Shown here piece by piece: positions 15,293 to 25,251 of a DNA stretch of 64,000 bases; the first letter of the stretch is position 1, and each line of letters opens with the position of its first letter. Where the stretch lies: contig CAUJLY010000003.1 in NCBI GenBank assembly GCA_963281155.1, positions 2,232,001-2,296,000 on the forward strand. Direction: 5' to 3'. The notes beneath the pieces are model-generated. The model saw nothing but the letters and a program-made list of their open reading frames with translations. It was not told the origin of the DNA and did no database searches. This DNA comes from Rhabditophanes sp. KR3021 (taxonomy: Eukaryota; Nematoda; Chromadorea; Rhabditida; Alloionematidae). A program made the position numbers and the translations under genes.

Positions 15293-17383
15293 GTAAGTAA
15301 ACAAACGATTTGTTGTTTATAGTACATTTGCGTATGATAACTTAGACGAATTGGTACCCAAAATAAGACATTATTTGGGCAATCGTGAAAGTACATTTCT
15401 ACTGATTCTTTGTTGAATTTTCACTCCAACATTTCATTTGACACGTTATCGTATTTGCTAAACACATTAAGATCAAACAGAATTGAAAACTACACTTTAA
15501 AAAAAACAAATTATTACTCACCTACAGGCCATTGTTATTGTTTAGTGATGAAGTCGATAAGTATATAGTTGTGCTTTATCATACTAAAAGATTATTATCA
15601 GTTTCATTTTTTGTTAAAGTAACTAATTTGAAGTATTTATTATTTTTTCTATAAATATAAAAAGACACACATACATATACACACGTTTACATTATCTTCC
15701 TGATTGTAGGAGGCAGGGGACATAACAATATTATTCTATGGTATTCCCTTGTAAAAATAAGTTTATGCTCAAAATGTGATGCATAAATTGTCCTATACTT
15801 AGATGATATATTTGTTGCTAAACTCTTTTTAATCATTCTTACTCACCTATACGAAAAGACACGCCATCAGACAATTAAAGTACTACTGGTCGCTTACGAT
15901 TTACGAAATGTAGTATAATAATAGTTCTGGTATGAGTAATCATAACCACACTATTTTTTGGTTTATCTGTCACATATTTTGCTTCTTCTTTGATTCGACG
16001 ATAATCTGTAGGTCTAACAAAGTCTTTTTACACCATGTGAATATATTAAACTTTTGATACAAATTTTTTACATATTTGATTTGGTCTTTTGCGATTATTC
16101 TCTCTTTAATTCTACACTCACCTTGTCGAAATCATGGACGCGATCAGTGGAATAGTGACTTATGAATCACTTGCTTTTGATCCGTTTCTGATTACACATT
16201 AAATTAAATATTTAAATCACCTACATTCTTTCAAATTCCACTTCTTAATACCCTTATCTTATGTCTTGAACTCATGTCATATTATTGTGTCCTGCTATTA
16301 CCTTTGTTTAAAGAACCAAATATTATACATTTAGGTACATCACTAATTAGGACGGAAAATTGATTTATAACTAGCCAATTATAAATTGATACCCAATATG
16401 ACGTGCAAATTATATTTAGTTTATATGAAAGAATTTGCACTACATAACTTGCTTCCACAAATTCCAATTCAAAATGATTGTTGTAATGAACAAGTTGTCA
16501 AAAAAGGGGAAACGTCTCATTTGTTTTCTTGTCTCTATCTTATTTTAAAACTAAATAACTAAATATATAGATATAATTATATATCCACCCTCACAACAAT
16601 AAAAAAGAGAGAGTAACTCACTCCCGAGGCTCTATTAATTTGTTATTTTTTGTCGAACCCAAAAAATGTGTAGTTAAACATTTTGTTTATGATAATTGTA
16701 TCGAGTTGGTTGTTGTATGTGTCTTTTTGAATCTATCTATGATTCAACACAATTGAACACAATGGAAGTGCTTTTTTTAAAAGTAAGCTTGACACGATTG
16801 CCGCTAGGTAATGCATACAAAAAATAGAAAAATATATGTGTGACATGATAAGACACATATTCTTCAGGCTTTCAATAAACTTCATACTCAATTTATGTTT
16901 GCAAAATGTCTAAATGATTCTCCTTTGTGTCTCAAGATGTTATATTAATCAGTGATAAGAAACATTTATTTCTTACGTAGCCCACATAAAGATCCTCTCT
17001 TGCTTGGGTCACAATTTTGTCCCATTTATTATTCATAATTTAATGTTAACATTATTATGCATATTTATGCATTTTAATTGCGATCATCAATTTTTTTCAA
17101 ACTCACGTAAATTTTAGAAATGTTATTTTGAAGTTTATAGCAAGGTAATCAAAGTCACTATCATTTATTTTAAACATTCAGCACTTTATTAATATGAAAG
17201 CACAACAAAAAATCTTTTTTATGATGTTTAAGGTCTATCTGCTAATTTCGCTTTCACCTTTCTTAATTTGTTTGCTAATTTATGCATTATTTTATTTGCT
17301 GTGGAGGCGTTTAAGGATTGTAATTAAGTACAAATAAGATGAGCTCCAACCATGTGCTGCAGTTTATTTATTAAAACTTAATT

Positions 17384-17389
17384 TTCAGA
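17384..17389 (+). promoter_or_regulatory. trans-splice-type acceptor at the stim-1 start
   Basis: TTTTCAG ends at 17389, two bases before the ATG of stim-1 at 17392. In nematodes such an acceptor at a start codon, with no upstream in-frame coding, marks spliced-leader addition. It also supports this start codon, because the first 25 residues form a signal peptide. Cis-splicing from an upstream leader exon cannot be excluded. Confidence 0.6.
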
Positions 17390-17391
17390 TA

Positions 17392-20300
17392 ATGCGGTTT
17401 ATATTGTCTCTTACTTCTTGTATTTCACTGCTACTGTTTCTACATAATAATGTGCGGGTCCTTGCTTCTACAGATCAAGCAAAATTAAAAAGTAAGTTGG
17501 TATGATTAACATTGAATTTGGCAAATTCAAAAATATCAATATATTATTCATTCACCCCACCATTCTATAGATGTTGTTGTAACAGCTGCAGAGGAAAAGA
17601 TACGTGATAAGGAAGGCTATGATGCAATTGCTGAATTACACAAACAAATGGATGATGATAAATCAGGTATTGAATTTATTAAATTAAAAAGGGAACAAAG
17701 TATTTAAATTAATCATAGAAAGTCATTTTGAGCTCAAACATCATTTTGACCAAAATGTCAGCAACTGCACACGCATTGACATGATTGAGGAGATATACTT
17801 GAGGCATGCTACATTTGCCATAATCACAGTTGGTGATTTGTCTCTTGAATCTTTTCTAAAAATGTATCATTAACAGATGTCAACTTGCAATGAACTTCTT
17901 CTGGACATTTAGTTGTTTCGGAATGACACTCCAAAGCTATTTCAGTTCTAAATTTAAGAGAACATTCCTAGCAACTGAACTTAGGTCTACAAAATCCATT
18001 GACAGCAGGTCTTTCCATTAGATAATCAACTTCCTGAGCACTAAGGACGTTTTTTAAACGCTGTCCCATCCTTTTGACTCGTCGATGTTTTAGGCTATTA
18101 ACAAAACTGAAGTGACACTTCCCATTTCTAAATTAAGAAGATCATCAAAGGAAGCGATGTAGATTCGTTCGAGGGCAAGAGCAGCTTTTGGAGGAACCAC
18201 AGCTTTCCATTCAGCCTAAAAAATCTTACTTTAACGACCTTGTCTTTGCCTTCATCTAAACACTGGTCCCGCGATTTGATTAATTCCTTTTCCTTCACTG
18301 ATAAAAGACCATCAGCACAGATTTTAGCTGCTAAATGTGTTTTGTGAATCTCAAATCTTTGGTATTCACAAGCGGCATTGAAGGTTCTGACTCCAGGGTA
18401 TTCTCTGCCATTCTTTGTCTTGATGACATAAAAATTTATATACTCATTGCTATATAGCTTCTTCAAAAATTTAACACAATATATTACTATATTTAACTAA
18501 ATTATTTCAGGCAGTATTGATAGAGCGGAATCCGCTGATGTAAGTTTTAATTAATCAAAAAACAACTAACTAATTCAGACCTGTCTGAGATAGATCTACC
18601 TGATTAACATTCATATGTACTAATTTGAATTAACTATTTGATTTTATAGTTTTTGACTGCTGATTTACATATTAGTTCGGATAGATTAAAGAGAGAAAAA
18701 CATTTTCATAATAATGATGATGATAGTATAACTGTTGACGATTTGTGGGATACGTGGTTTGTATCGGAAGAAAGGTATTGGAATGAGGAAAGGATTGTTG
18801 AATGGTTAACGAATAGTGTCAAATTGCCTCAATATGTTCCTAATTTATTGAAAGCACATGTCAAGGGAATGCATTTACCTCAAATGGCTTTGAATTCCGG
18901 AACGTATCTTTCAAACATTCTTGGAATAAGAAATTATGTCCATCGCCAAAAGATTCAATTAAAAGCCTTAGATATTGTTTTGTTTGGATATATTGACACT
19001 TCAAGTCGTCTAAAGGACATTGTTTTGGCAATTTTAGTTGTGGCCCTAAGTATTGTCATCTATTTCTTCAGACAAAAGCAAATAAAAGCCAAAATTGAAA
19101 TGGATCAATTAAGTGCTCAACTCGGCCAAATTAGATCTTTAGAATTAAGTATGTACTTTACTAGTCTTAATTAATATTAATTTTGTTTTCATTTTAGGTA
19201 TGTTAAAGAACAGTCAAAAAATTAGACAAAATAAGAGATGATGATTATCAGAAAAGTTTATTAAAAGACCGAAAATATTAAATTAGACAAAATATTATTA
19301 GAAATACGTTTTAAAGAAGAATAGATTTTGTTTAGAACAATATCTGAGATTCCTTTAACAGTTTTTGGATGTTTTTAATCATAACACCATTGGATTGTCC
19401 CGATGCATAAATGTTGGTTAAAACAGCTTGAAGGCCCATTGTGATAGCATACTCGAATGCCAGTGCTTCATTAGCAGTCAACTCGTCACAATAGAAGAAA
19501 CGATTTGTCTAAAATATCCATAATTCTTGTTTCTTTGTCATTCAAAGGAATGAATCTCCTAACCTTGACTTACAGATATTATATTTGTATTCCAATCCAT
19601 TAACAATCTTGGATTCATAGTTAGGATCTGATACAAGTTCCATTACATGAGTTTTGTGATTCTTAAGAAAGTATTCATACAAATACTCTCTCAATTTCCA
19701 TAAAGTCTCTGGATAAAGAAGTGCAACAAATAGCATAATCTTATTGGTAAAGCAATTTGACAGAGTGGAAAGGAAGTAATTTAAAGCATGTTCCATAGAA
19801 AAGCAACGTCTTGAGTAAACTTTCAGCTGAGTAAATTATTTCAATAAAGCCATCTTTTGCGAACAATTCTGCAAACACAGCTTCTTTTCTAGTCATTGGA
19901 CCAATATTAACCGTAGCTAACGAAACTTCTATACAATGCTTGTTGGATCTTGGGATAGGCCCTTTATCTTCCTGCCCATCTTTTGGCGCGGATACTCCTA
20001 CGTATTTTGGTGTGTTTTTAGTGTCTCTTGCAAGATAAACATGTGTCCGTTTAGCAGACTTATCCAATTTCTTAAAAGAATATTTTATTTGATTAATTAG
20101 ACTTACAGCAGCTTCTTTCCACAAACGTTCACCAATAAATTCCTTAGTCTGACCAGTAAGTTTTTCGTGTAACTTAGCTGCTGCCATTCTTGTATCCCTA
20201 AAAGCTCTTCTAAGCTAATGACTAGTGGAAAAGCAACCACGATTACTTCTTCTCTTATTGTTTCACTTCTTGCCAAAGAAGCACTTGCATTAACTTTGCT

Positions 20301-22251
20301 AAGTCGTTCTTGACTTCCGCTATCGTCTAATTGATGTTTCATAATCAAAATATCAACTTAATTGAGATATAAGACACCTTTATAAGTGAGGGTAATTTGA
20401 ATGTTAAACAAAACGCTTTATCAATGATTGTCTCTTTAAAAGATATAATTAAAAGAAATGTATATTAAATATGATTTTACACCATTAATCGACAAATATC
20501 TTAAATCACTAATCTTTTATATAATTAAACGGATTTTTAGATTTTAAAGATTCCGAAAATAAGCTAGAAGAGGAGCGAAAGAAACGACAAAGTACTGTTG
20601 ATAATGTCAGTACAGAACAAATGGAAGCACTGAAGCATAAACTTACGATGGCTGAAAAGAAATTGGAAGAAACATCAATCTCCAGTCTTGATTCTTCGAT
20701 CCAACCTTTGCTTCGAAGGACCTATGAATTAGAATACTCACATATTCAACAACAAAAGATGGAATGCCTTACTGAAATGCGCGAAGCAAAGGATCTGGTT
20801 GATAAATTTAGAAAAAAACAATCCGGTGTCATGTATTCTTTAAAATTAGCTACTGGTGCAAGTTCAGGAACGGAAGTAATTGACACTAAAATATTTTCTC
20901 TAAAAACTAGAATGGAAAAGATTACTCTCGCATTAGATGAATGCAATCAAAGATGGACAGAAATTGAAAACATTTCAGGATTGCCTATTATCATGACGAA
21001 TGTCGGAGGTAAGTGAAAGGCTAAATTAAAAATCTTTTTACACTCTTTTTTGAGTCCTTTGAGTTTATGTTTTTGTGTTGCTTCTAAGCTTCCAAACAAC
21101 CATTTTTTACACCCTGTGTTTCATCTGCCTACCCATTTTGCAGAATACCCTCGTCGTTCATCTAAGTCTCACGCTTCTTCAAGTATTAATGGATCATCTA
21201 CAGGTACGTCGAATCAAAAAAGTGGCATGCTCAAAGGTCTTCAACTACCATCCTCTGTTTTATCAAGTTCTTATTCCATTAATAGTGCTTCTACATCCTC
21301 TCTTGCTGGACTTGTCATGACTGCTCCCTCTAAAAAAGGGTCATGTGATGTAGAAAGTTCTAGTTCAAGCAGTTCAAGTTCTGGTGCTAGTGTTTAACAT
21401 AAGCCTGTCAAAGTTTATGTATCTTGTTAAACAATTACTTTTTAATGTTTGTTTTTATTGTATACCAGTTTTAACACTAATTTATGCCTGTGTTCATTAC
21501 TCTAATATACATATCATCTTCATAAATATTTAATAATAACAGTCCAATCTTTAGCAAGCAATGGAGTATCGTTTAATAATCATTATTATGTTTAATACAA
21601 AATAATACTCAACGTTAATAATAAACATAATACATACACAACAATTCATGAACTTTAATTATTTTATCATATTACATTAACAGGTTCCTCGGGATACTCT
21701 ACAAAGTCAATGACCTCCCAAGGCACGATGTATTCGTGGAAAAATAAAACGAGTTTAAATAATTACAAAGCTAGTATTGCTAGCACATCTACAACGACAC
21801 TTCACAATAATAATTATTATAATACTAACGCTTCACATCCTAAAAAGTTGACGAGACCCGAAAACGACGTTCCTGTGGTATCAATGCAAAGAATGGACTC
21901 TCATTCCCAGATGTATGCTACTTTTATTGCTATCACTAAGTTATTTCTTTGTTTTGTGCAGTTCGTTTTGATTTGAATTGATGTTTGTTTTTTAGATATG
22001 ACCATACATTCGACGACATAGAAAACCGTTCCAGTACCAACTCAACCGTCACCTCATCGTTTGCAGAACTAGACATATATAACAACAACAATAACCCTTC
22101 CAGTATCCAGTCGAACCGTTCAATATCTCCCGAATCTATAACTAATCAAAGTATCGAATGTACCAGCCCCCCACATCCTTTAAAGTCTAAAAAACTTCGA
22201 GGAACCAAGAAATTTATGAGTCTTTTTAGTAGTAAAAAGGTGACTTCATAA
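17392..22251 (+). CDS. stim-1: STIM, ER calcium sensor for store-operated entry
   Basis: STIM senses ER luminal calcium and, on store depletion, clusters at ER-plasma membrane junctions to gate Orai channels. Exons: 17392-17491, 17571-17666, 18511-18539, 18650-19148, 20541-21008, 21144-21203, 21684-21912, 21996-22251 (578 aa; all phases close). Order: signal peptide (1-26); EF-hand split over exons 2-3 with loop DDDKSGSIDRAE, all calcium ligands kept; SAM domain (about 106-178); one membrane helix (about 198-216, VLAILVVALSIVIYFF); short coiled coil; SOAR/CAD (about 260-380) with the YELEYSHI, MREAKDL and GTEVIDTKI landmarks. The C-tail is Ser/Asn-rich and ends in a Lys-rich segment (KSKKLRGTKKFMSLFSSKK), as expected for phosphoinositide binding. 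A second form reads through the exon-6 donor to a stop at 21395-21397 (481 aa), replacing the basic tail with poly-Ser. Introns 2 and 4 contain antisense sequences. Confidence 0.93.
17709..18466 (-). pseudogene. antisense protein-like remnant in stim-1 intron 2
   Basis: On the strand opposite stim-1, protein-like sequence runs almost the whole intron but switches frame at about 18217-18230 and 18120-18125, meets an in-frame TAG at about 17968-17970, and shifts again near 17845. Segments include YVIKTKNGREYPGVRTFN, WKAVVPPKAALALERIYIAS and QRLKNVLSAQEVDYLME, then a Cys-rich part (FCRPKFSC, ECHSETTKCPEEVHC, CDYGKCSM) that suggests a zinc finger. There is no clear start; the 5' end abuts stim-1 exon 3. 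The flanking stim-1 exons carry no lesions, so sequencing error is an unlikely general explanation. I do not recognise the family. It may be a decayed gene copy or a gene with unusually small introns. Confidence 0.5.
19332..20342 (-). pseudogene. antisense nested GIY-YIG-like gene in stim-1 intron 4
   Basis: Minus-strand coding-like sequence fills this intron. It starts at an ATG at 20342 and ends at the stop at 19332. A 36-nt GT-AG intron is likely at about 20071-20106, and another near 19510-19560. Two single-base frame changes remain, near 20190 and 19800, so I call it a probable pseudogene or recently broken gene. HVYLARDTKNTPKYVGVS has the spacing of a GIY-YIG pair. The C-terminal part (FFYCDELTANEALAFEYAIT, GLQAVLTNIYASGQSNG) resembles the end of the LEM-3/ANKLE1 GIY-YIG domain, including the LTN...G..NG element. 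That family is a structure-specific DNA nuclease acting on chromatin bridges. No LEM domain or ankyrin repeats are visible, so this is at most the nuclease part. Confidence 0.5.
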
Positions 22252-22351
22252 ATAGTGTATATTTAGAAAAGAGACTTTAATTATGGGTACTTTTAATTAA
22301 TTGTATGTTGTGTGATTATTTGTGTTTATTTTCTGTGTAAATAAATAATAT

Positions 22352-23786
22352 TTATAAAATTTCCCAACTTTGTTTGGCTTTAATAAAGACGTTTTTTGTT
22401 TTATGGTCAAAGTTTTTGAAACACTTTGAGGACATTAATTCATTTAGTCGCTTCCGATGGTATTTCTTTAAAACTTGGACGCATAAACTGCCGTCCAGTA
22501 GTAATTTCTCGACTTCTTCATTAACTTCTTTAGTTAAAGTGAAATTTTTTAAATTCTTGTCCAGACTTTCATTCAAAGTAGTTATTAAGCGAGAATAGTA
22601 AGTTGAATTTTTAGCTTTCCTTGGTTCGGTAACGATAGTTGGAATACGTCTAAAGTGATGAATTTTTGCGTCGCTTTCATCAATATCATGCTGAAAATAT
22701 TTTGATTTGGAGTTTTTGGTTCCTTCGGTACGTACTTGAAAATGAATATAAAAGTTGAAAATGAATTCAGGTCGGTAAATTAACTTAGCGTAATTAGAAT
22801 AATCAAACGGTTCTCTTAATTTAATTGTATCGTAATTGTCAAACTTAGAATTCCTCATATCCTCAAAGCTTTTCCATTCCTTATAAACTTGTGTTAAACA
22901 ACTTCTGAAGCGAAATGAGGAAATTTTTTTGAAGGAATTTATTTTCTCAGTTGTATCCAAGAGGTGTATTATATTCTGGTACTTCGTTCTATTTACAGCT
23001 AGAACTTCATCCAAGTCAAATGGGGCGACATATTTAACAACATAACGGCTTCGATATAAGCAATCTGACATTGCTAGGCTTGGTTCATTTCTATAAACAT
23101 TAAAATTTGGATCTTTGAAATCTTTTGAATTTGGCAACAAAGCCCAATCTATGATCTCGACATCAATCTCCCCAACATTATCTCTGTAATGTTTCAAGAG
23201 CCTCATAACGTCATGCGAAACAGATTCAAAATAAAAGTAGAATTTAGTAGCCCCGTTTTCTTTCCACATTTCAATAAATCTAGTTAATTCCCCAAGATGA
23301 ATGTACTTAAACATCGGTTGAACACATAAACCTAATTTATGAGGATAATCAGTAAAGTTTAATTGACGAATTTTGTTAACTACGGGAACCTTCAAAATAC
23401 TTTTATTTTTTCTTAGTATAATCTTTTCAGTCTCATTGAATTGTTCATCAAATTTTTCTTGAATTGTTCCAATGAATCCGACCATATCAAATTTAGGCAC
23501 CCATGGATCTGGACAACTTTTTGAATTGCACTCAATCTTTAGCTTCTTCTCTTTTCCAGTTATGTTGCCAAATATTATTTGCCTATAAAATTATAAATTC
23601 AAAAGAATATTAAGTTTAAACTTGCTTATTTGTTACTCGTTTAATAAGGGTGAATCTAACTTGTGTATCACTTACTCGATACGCAGATTTAATATACAAG
23701 AAATTATTTAAACGATCAGCCTTTTTAAGTTTCGAATTTTCAATGTAATGTATAAATAAATATAAAATAAGCAATTTGGCTAGCAT
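22352..23786 (-). CDS. GT92 (DUF23) family glycosyltransferase
   Basis: The GT92 family includes the worm beta-1,4-galactosyltransferase GALT-1, a type II Golgi membrane enzyme acting on core-fucosylated N-glycans; the acceptor of this paralogue is unknown. Exon 1 (23626-23786) begins with a cytosolic stub and signal anchor (LAKLLILYLFIHY). Exon 2 (22352-23582) carries the catalytic domain; total 463 aa. The 43-nt intron starts with GC (GCAAGT), not GT; only this junction keeps the frame and yields the family segment SAY...VRFTLIKR...GKEKK. The catalytic metal motif is FDLDEVL. Upstream lie the typical Cys-rich CPDPWVPK segment and GLCVQPMF. The stop lies 101 bp from the stim-1 stop, so the genes converge tail to tail. 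Such families are expanded in nematodes, so a specific orthologue name is not justified. Confidence 0.85.
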
Positions 23787-25251
23787 AACTAACGAATAAT
23801 TATTTAAACTGAATCTAAAATTTAATAATGGAACTGTTTTGATTGATTTAATTGAAGATCGAACAATTAAAAAATGAATTTTTTTATCAAATGAAAGTAT
23901 TGCTACGTTCTAGACATCAATTAAATATCAAATCTGTAAATTCTTGTTTAAGTTTTTATTTCTAGACAATTGAACTTGTTATGAATTATAAAGTATATTT
24001 TAATTTTATTTGTCGTATCAAATAAATAGAAGAATTCCCAGATAGGGCGAAAAATAATTTGATTCTGAAATCAACCCAGGATGGAAAACAAACGCGAAAG
24101 GGAATAATTATAACTAATTTCTAGAATATTCATGGCTAGTTTTGTTTGATTATCAGATTTAATTAGTCAATAATCAAATATTTCTTCTTTTTTAATGTCA
24201 CAATATCTTTATATGTTTTAATAATTTAAAACTCATATTTTTTGTTAATAGTATCATTACCATGAAGCATGTTTCATGTGGACACACAAAAAGATTTGTG
24301 CTATGAATTGATTAATGGGCATCATTGTGCAACCTAGTCAACATATTTCATAAAAACTATATCTATTTAATTGAATTTAGCCATTTTATAAATAAATTTA
24401 TTTTTACAAATATAAATGGCACTTGAAAAGATGTGATAATATTAAATGAAAATAAAATTGAACTTAATTGAACCACAATTAAATGGCTCCAAACACATTA
24501 ATTTTCTCTATTTTCAAATTCTATTCTTTTGTAGGAAGGCACTTGTTTGGAGTTGTTGTATAAGTATTGGGGTTGATTAAGGATAGATAAGATGATCTCG
24601 TCGCGCGTAATAATAAGATATAGGGCCGGTCAAAAGGAAGTGGACAAACACCCGGATATAAGGTTAGAAATCTGTTGTTTTGACAAAAAGAAACTGATAT
24701 TTGTTGGTTGTGCTTATTTGGTTCGTTTAGGTACAAAGGGCTTTGTTAAAACACAATATTAATTCTTGACTGTTCAGAAAGATATAGGCTATTAGGTTGG
24801 TTAGGATTAGCGTTACCTAGAACGTTTAATTATTGTATATATTTATGATCCTTCAACTTACCACAAAATAGTTAATTAAATGTTACATTGTACATTAATT
24901 TGGACTGGCATAGATATTAAAAAAGAAAGTTACACAAACACAAATTGCTGTTGAAGTGCTGATGAGGTTACAAGTTAGCGATGTATTGTTTTTTAATTTC
25001 AAACAAAATTAAATTAAAAAAACGTAATTGATATTAGGCATCACCATTTAGCAAACTCATTTTAGCAGAAAAGATATTACGATGCTGGTTTTTGGAAAGT
25101 GGAGCTCAAAGACATTTAATCATAATTAATTATGCATGGCAATGTCTTTTCGTAGTTGTTGTTTGTTGGTATTTTAGTTAATAAACGTCCAAAAAAAAGT
25201 TTAGACGTGTGTGTATGTGTTGAGGATTTAAATGTAAAGATATTTGTGTTA
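23787..25251. other. intergenic, shared upstream/downstream region
   Basis: About 1.5 kb between the start of the GT92 gene and the 3' end of the STAR gene. It is AT-rich with no credible coding frame. It should contain the GT92 promoter at its left end and the 3' UTR of the asd-2-like gene at its right end. Nothing else recognised. Confidence 0.6.

Larger units (their letters stand above)
2345..17391. other. 15 kb AT-rich gene-poor region
   Basis: No convincing protein gene on either strand. The open frames are short, rich in Ile/Asn/Lys/Phe and show no family resemblance. The sequence is dominated by A/T runs and short TAA/AAT microsatellites. Small GC-richer islands stand out at about 3780-3895 (repeated CGGTCG/CTCGGTC words), 10880-11060 and 15170-15310. 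Only the last has exon-like properties and is listed separately. The region could hold 5' exons or enhancers of the left-hand AF4/FMR2 gene (minus) and of stim-1 (plus), or unannotated noncoding RNAs. I found no tRNA, snRNA or spliced-leader RNA by eye. Confidence 0.6.
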
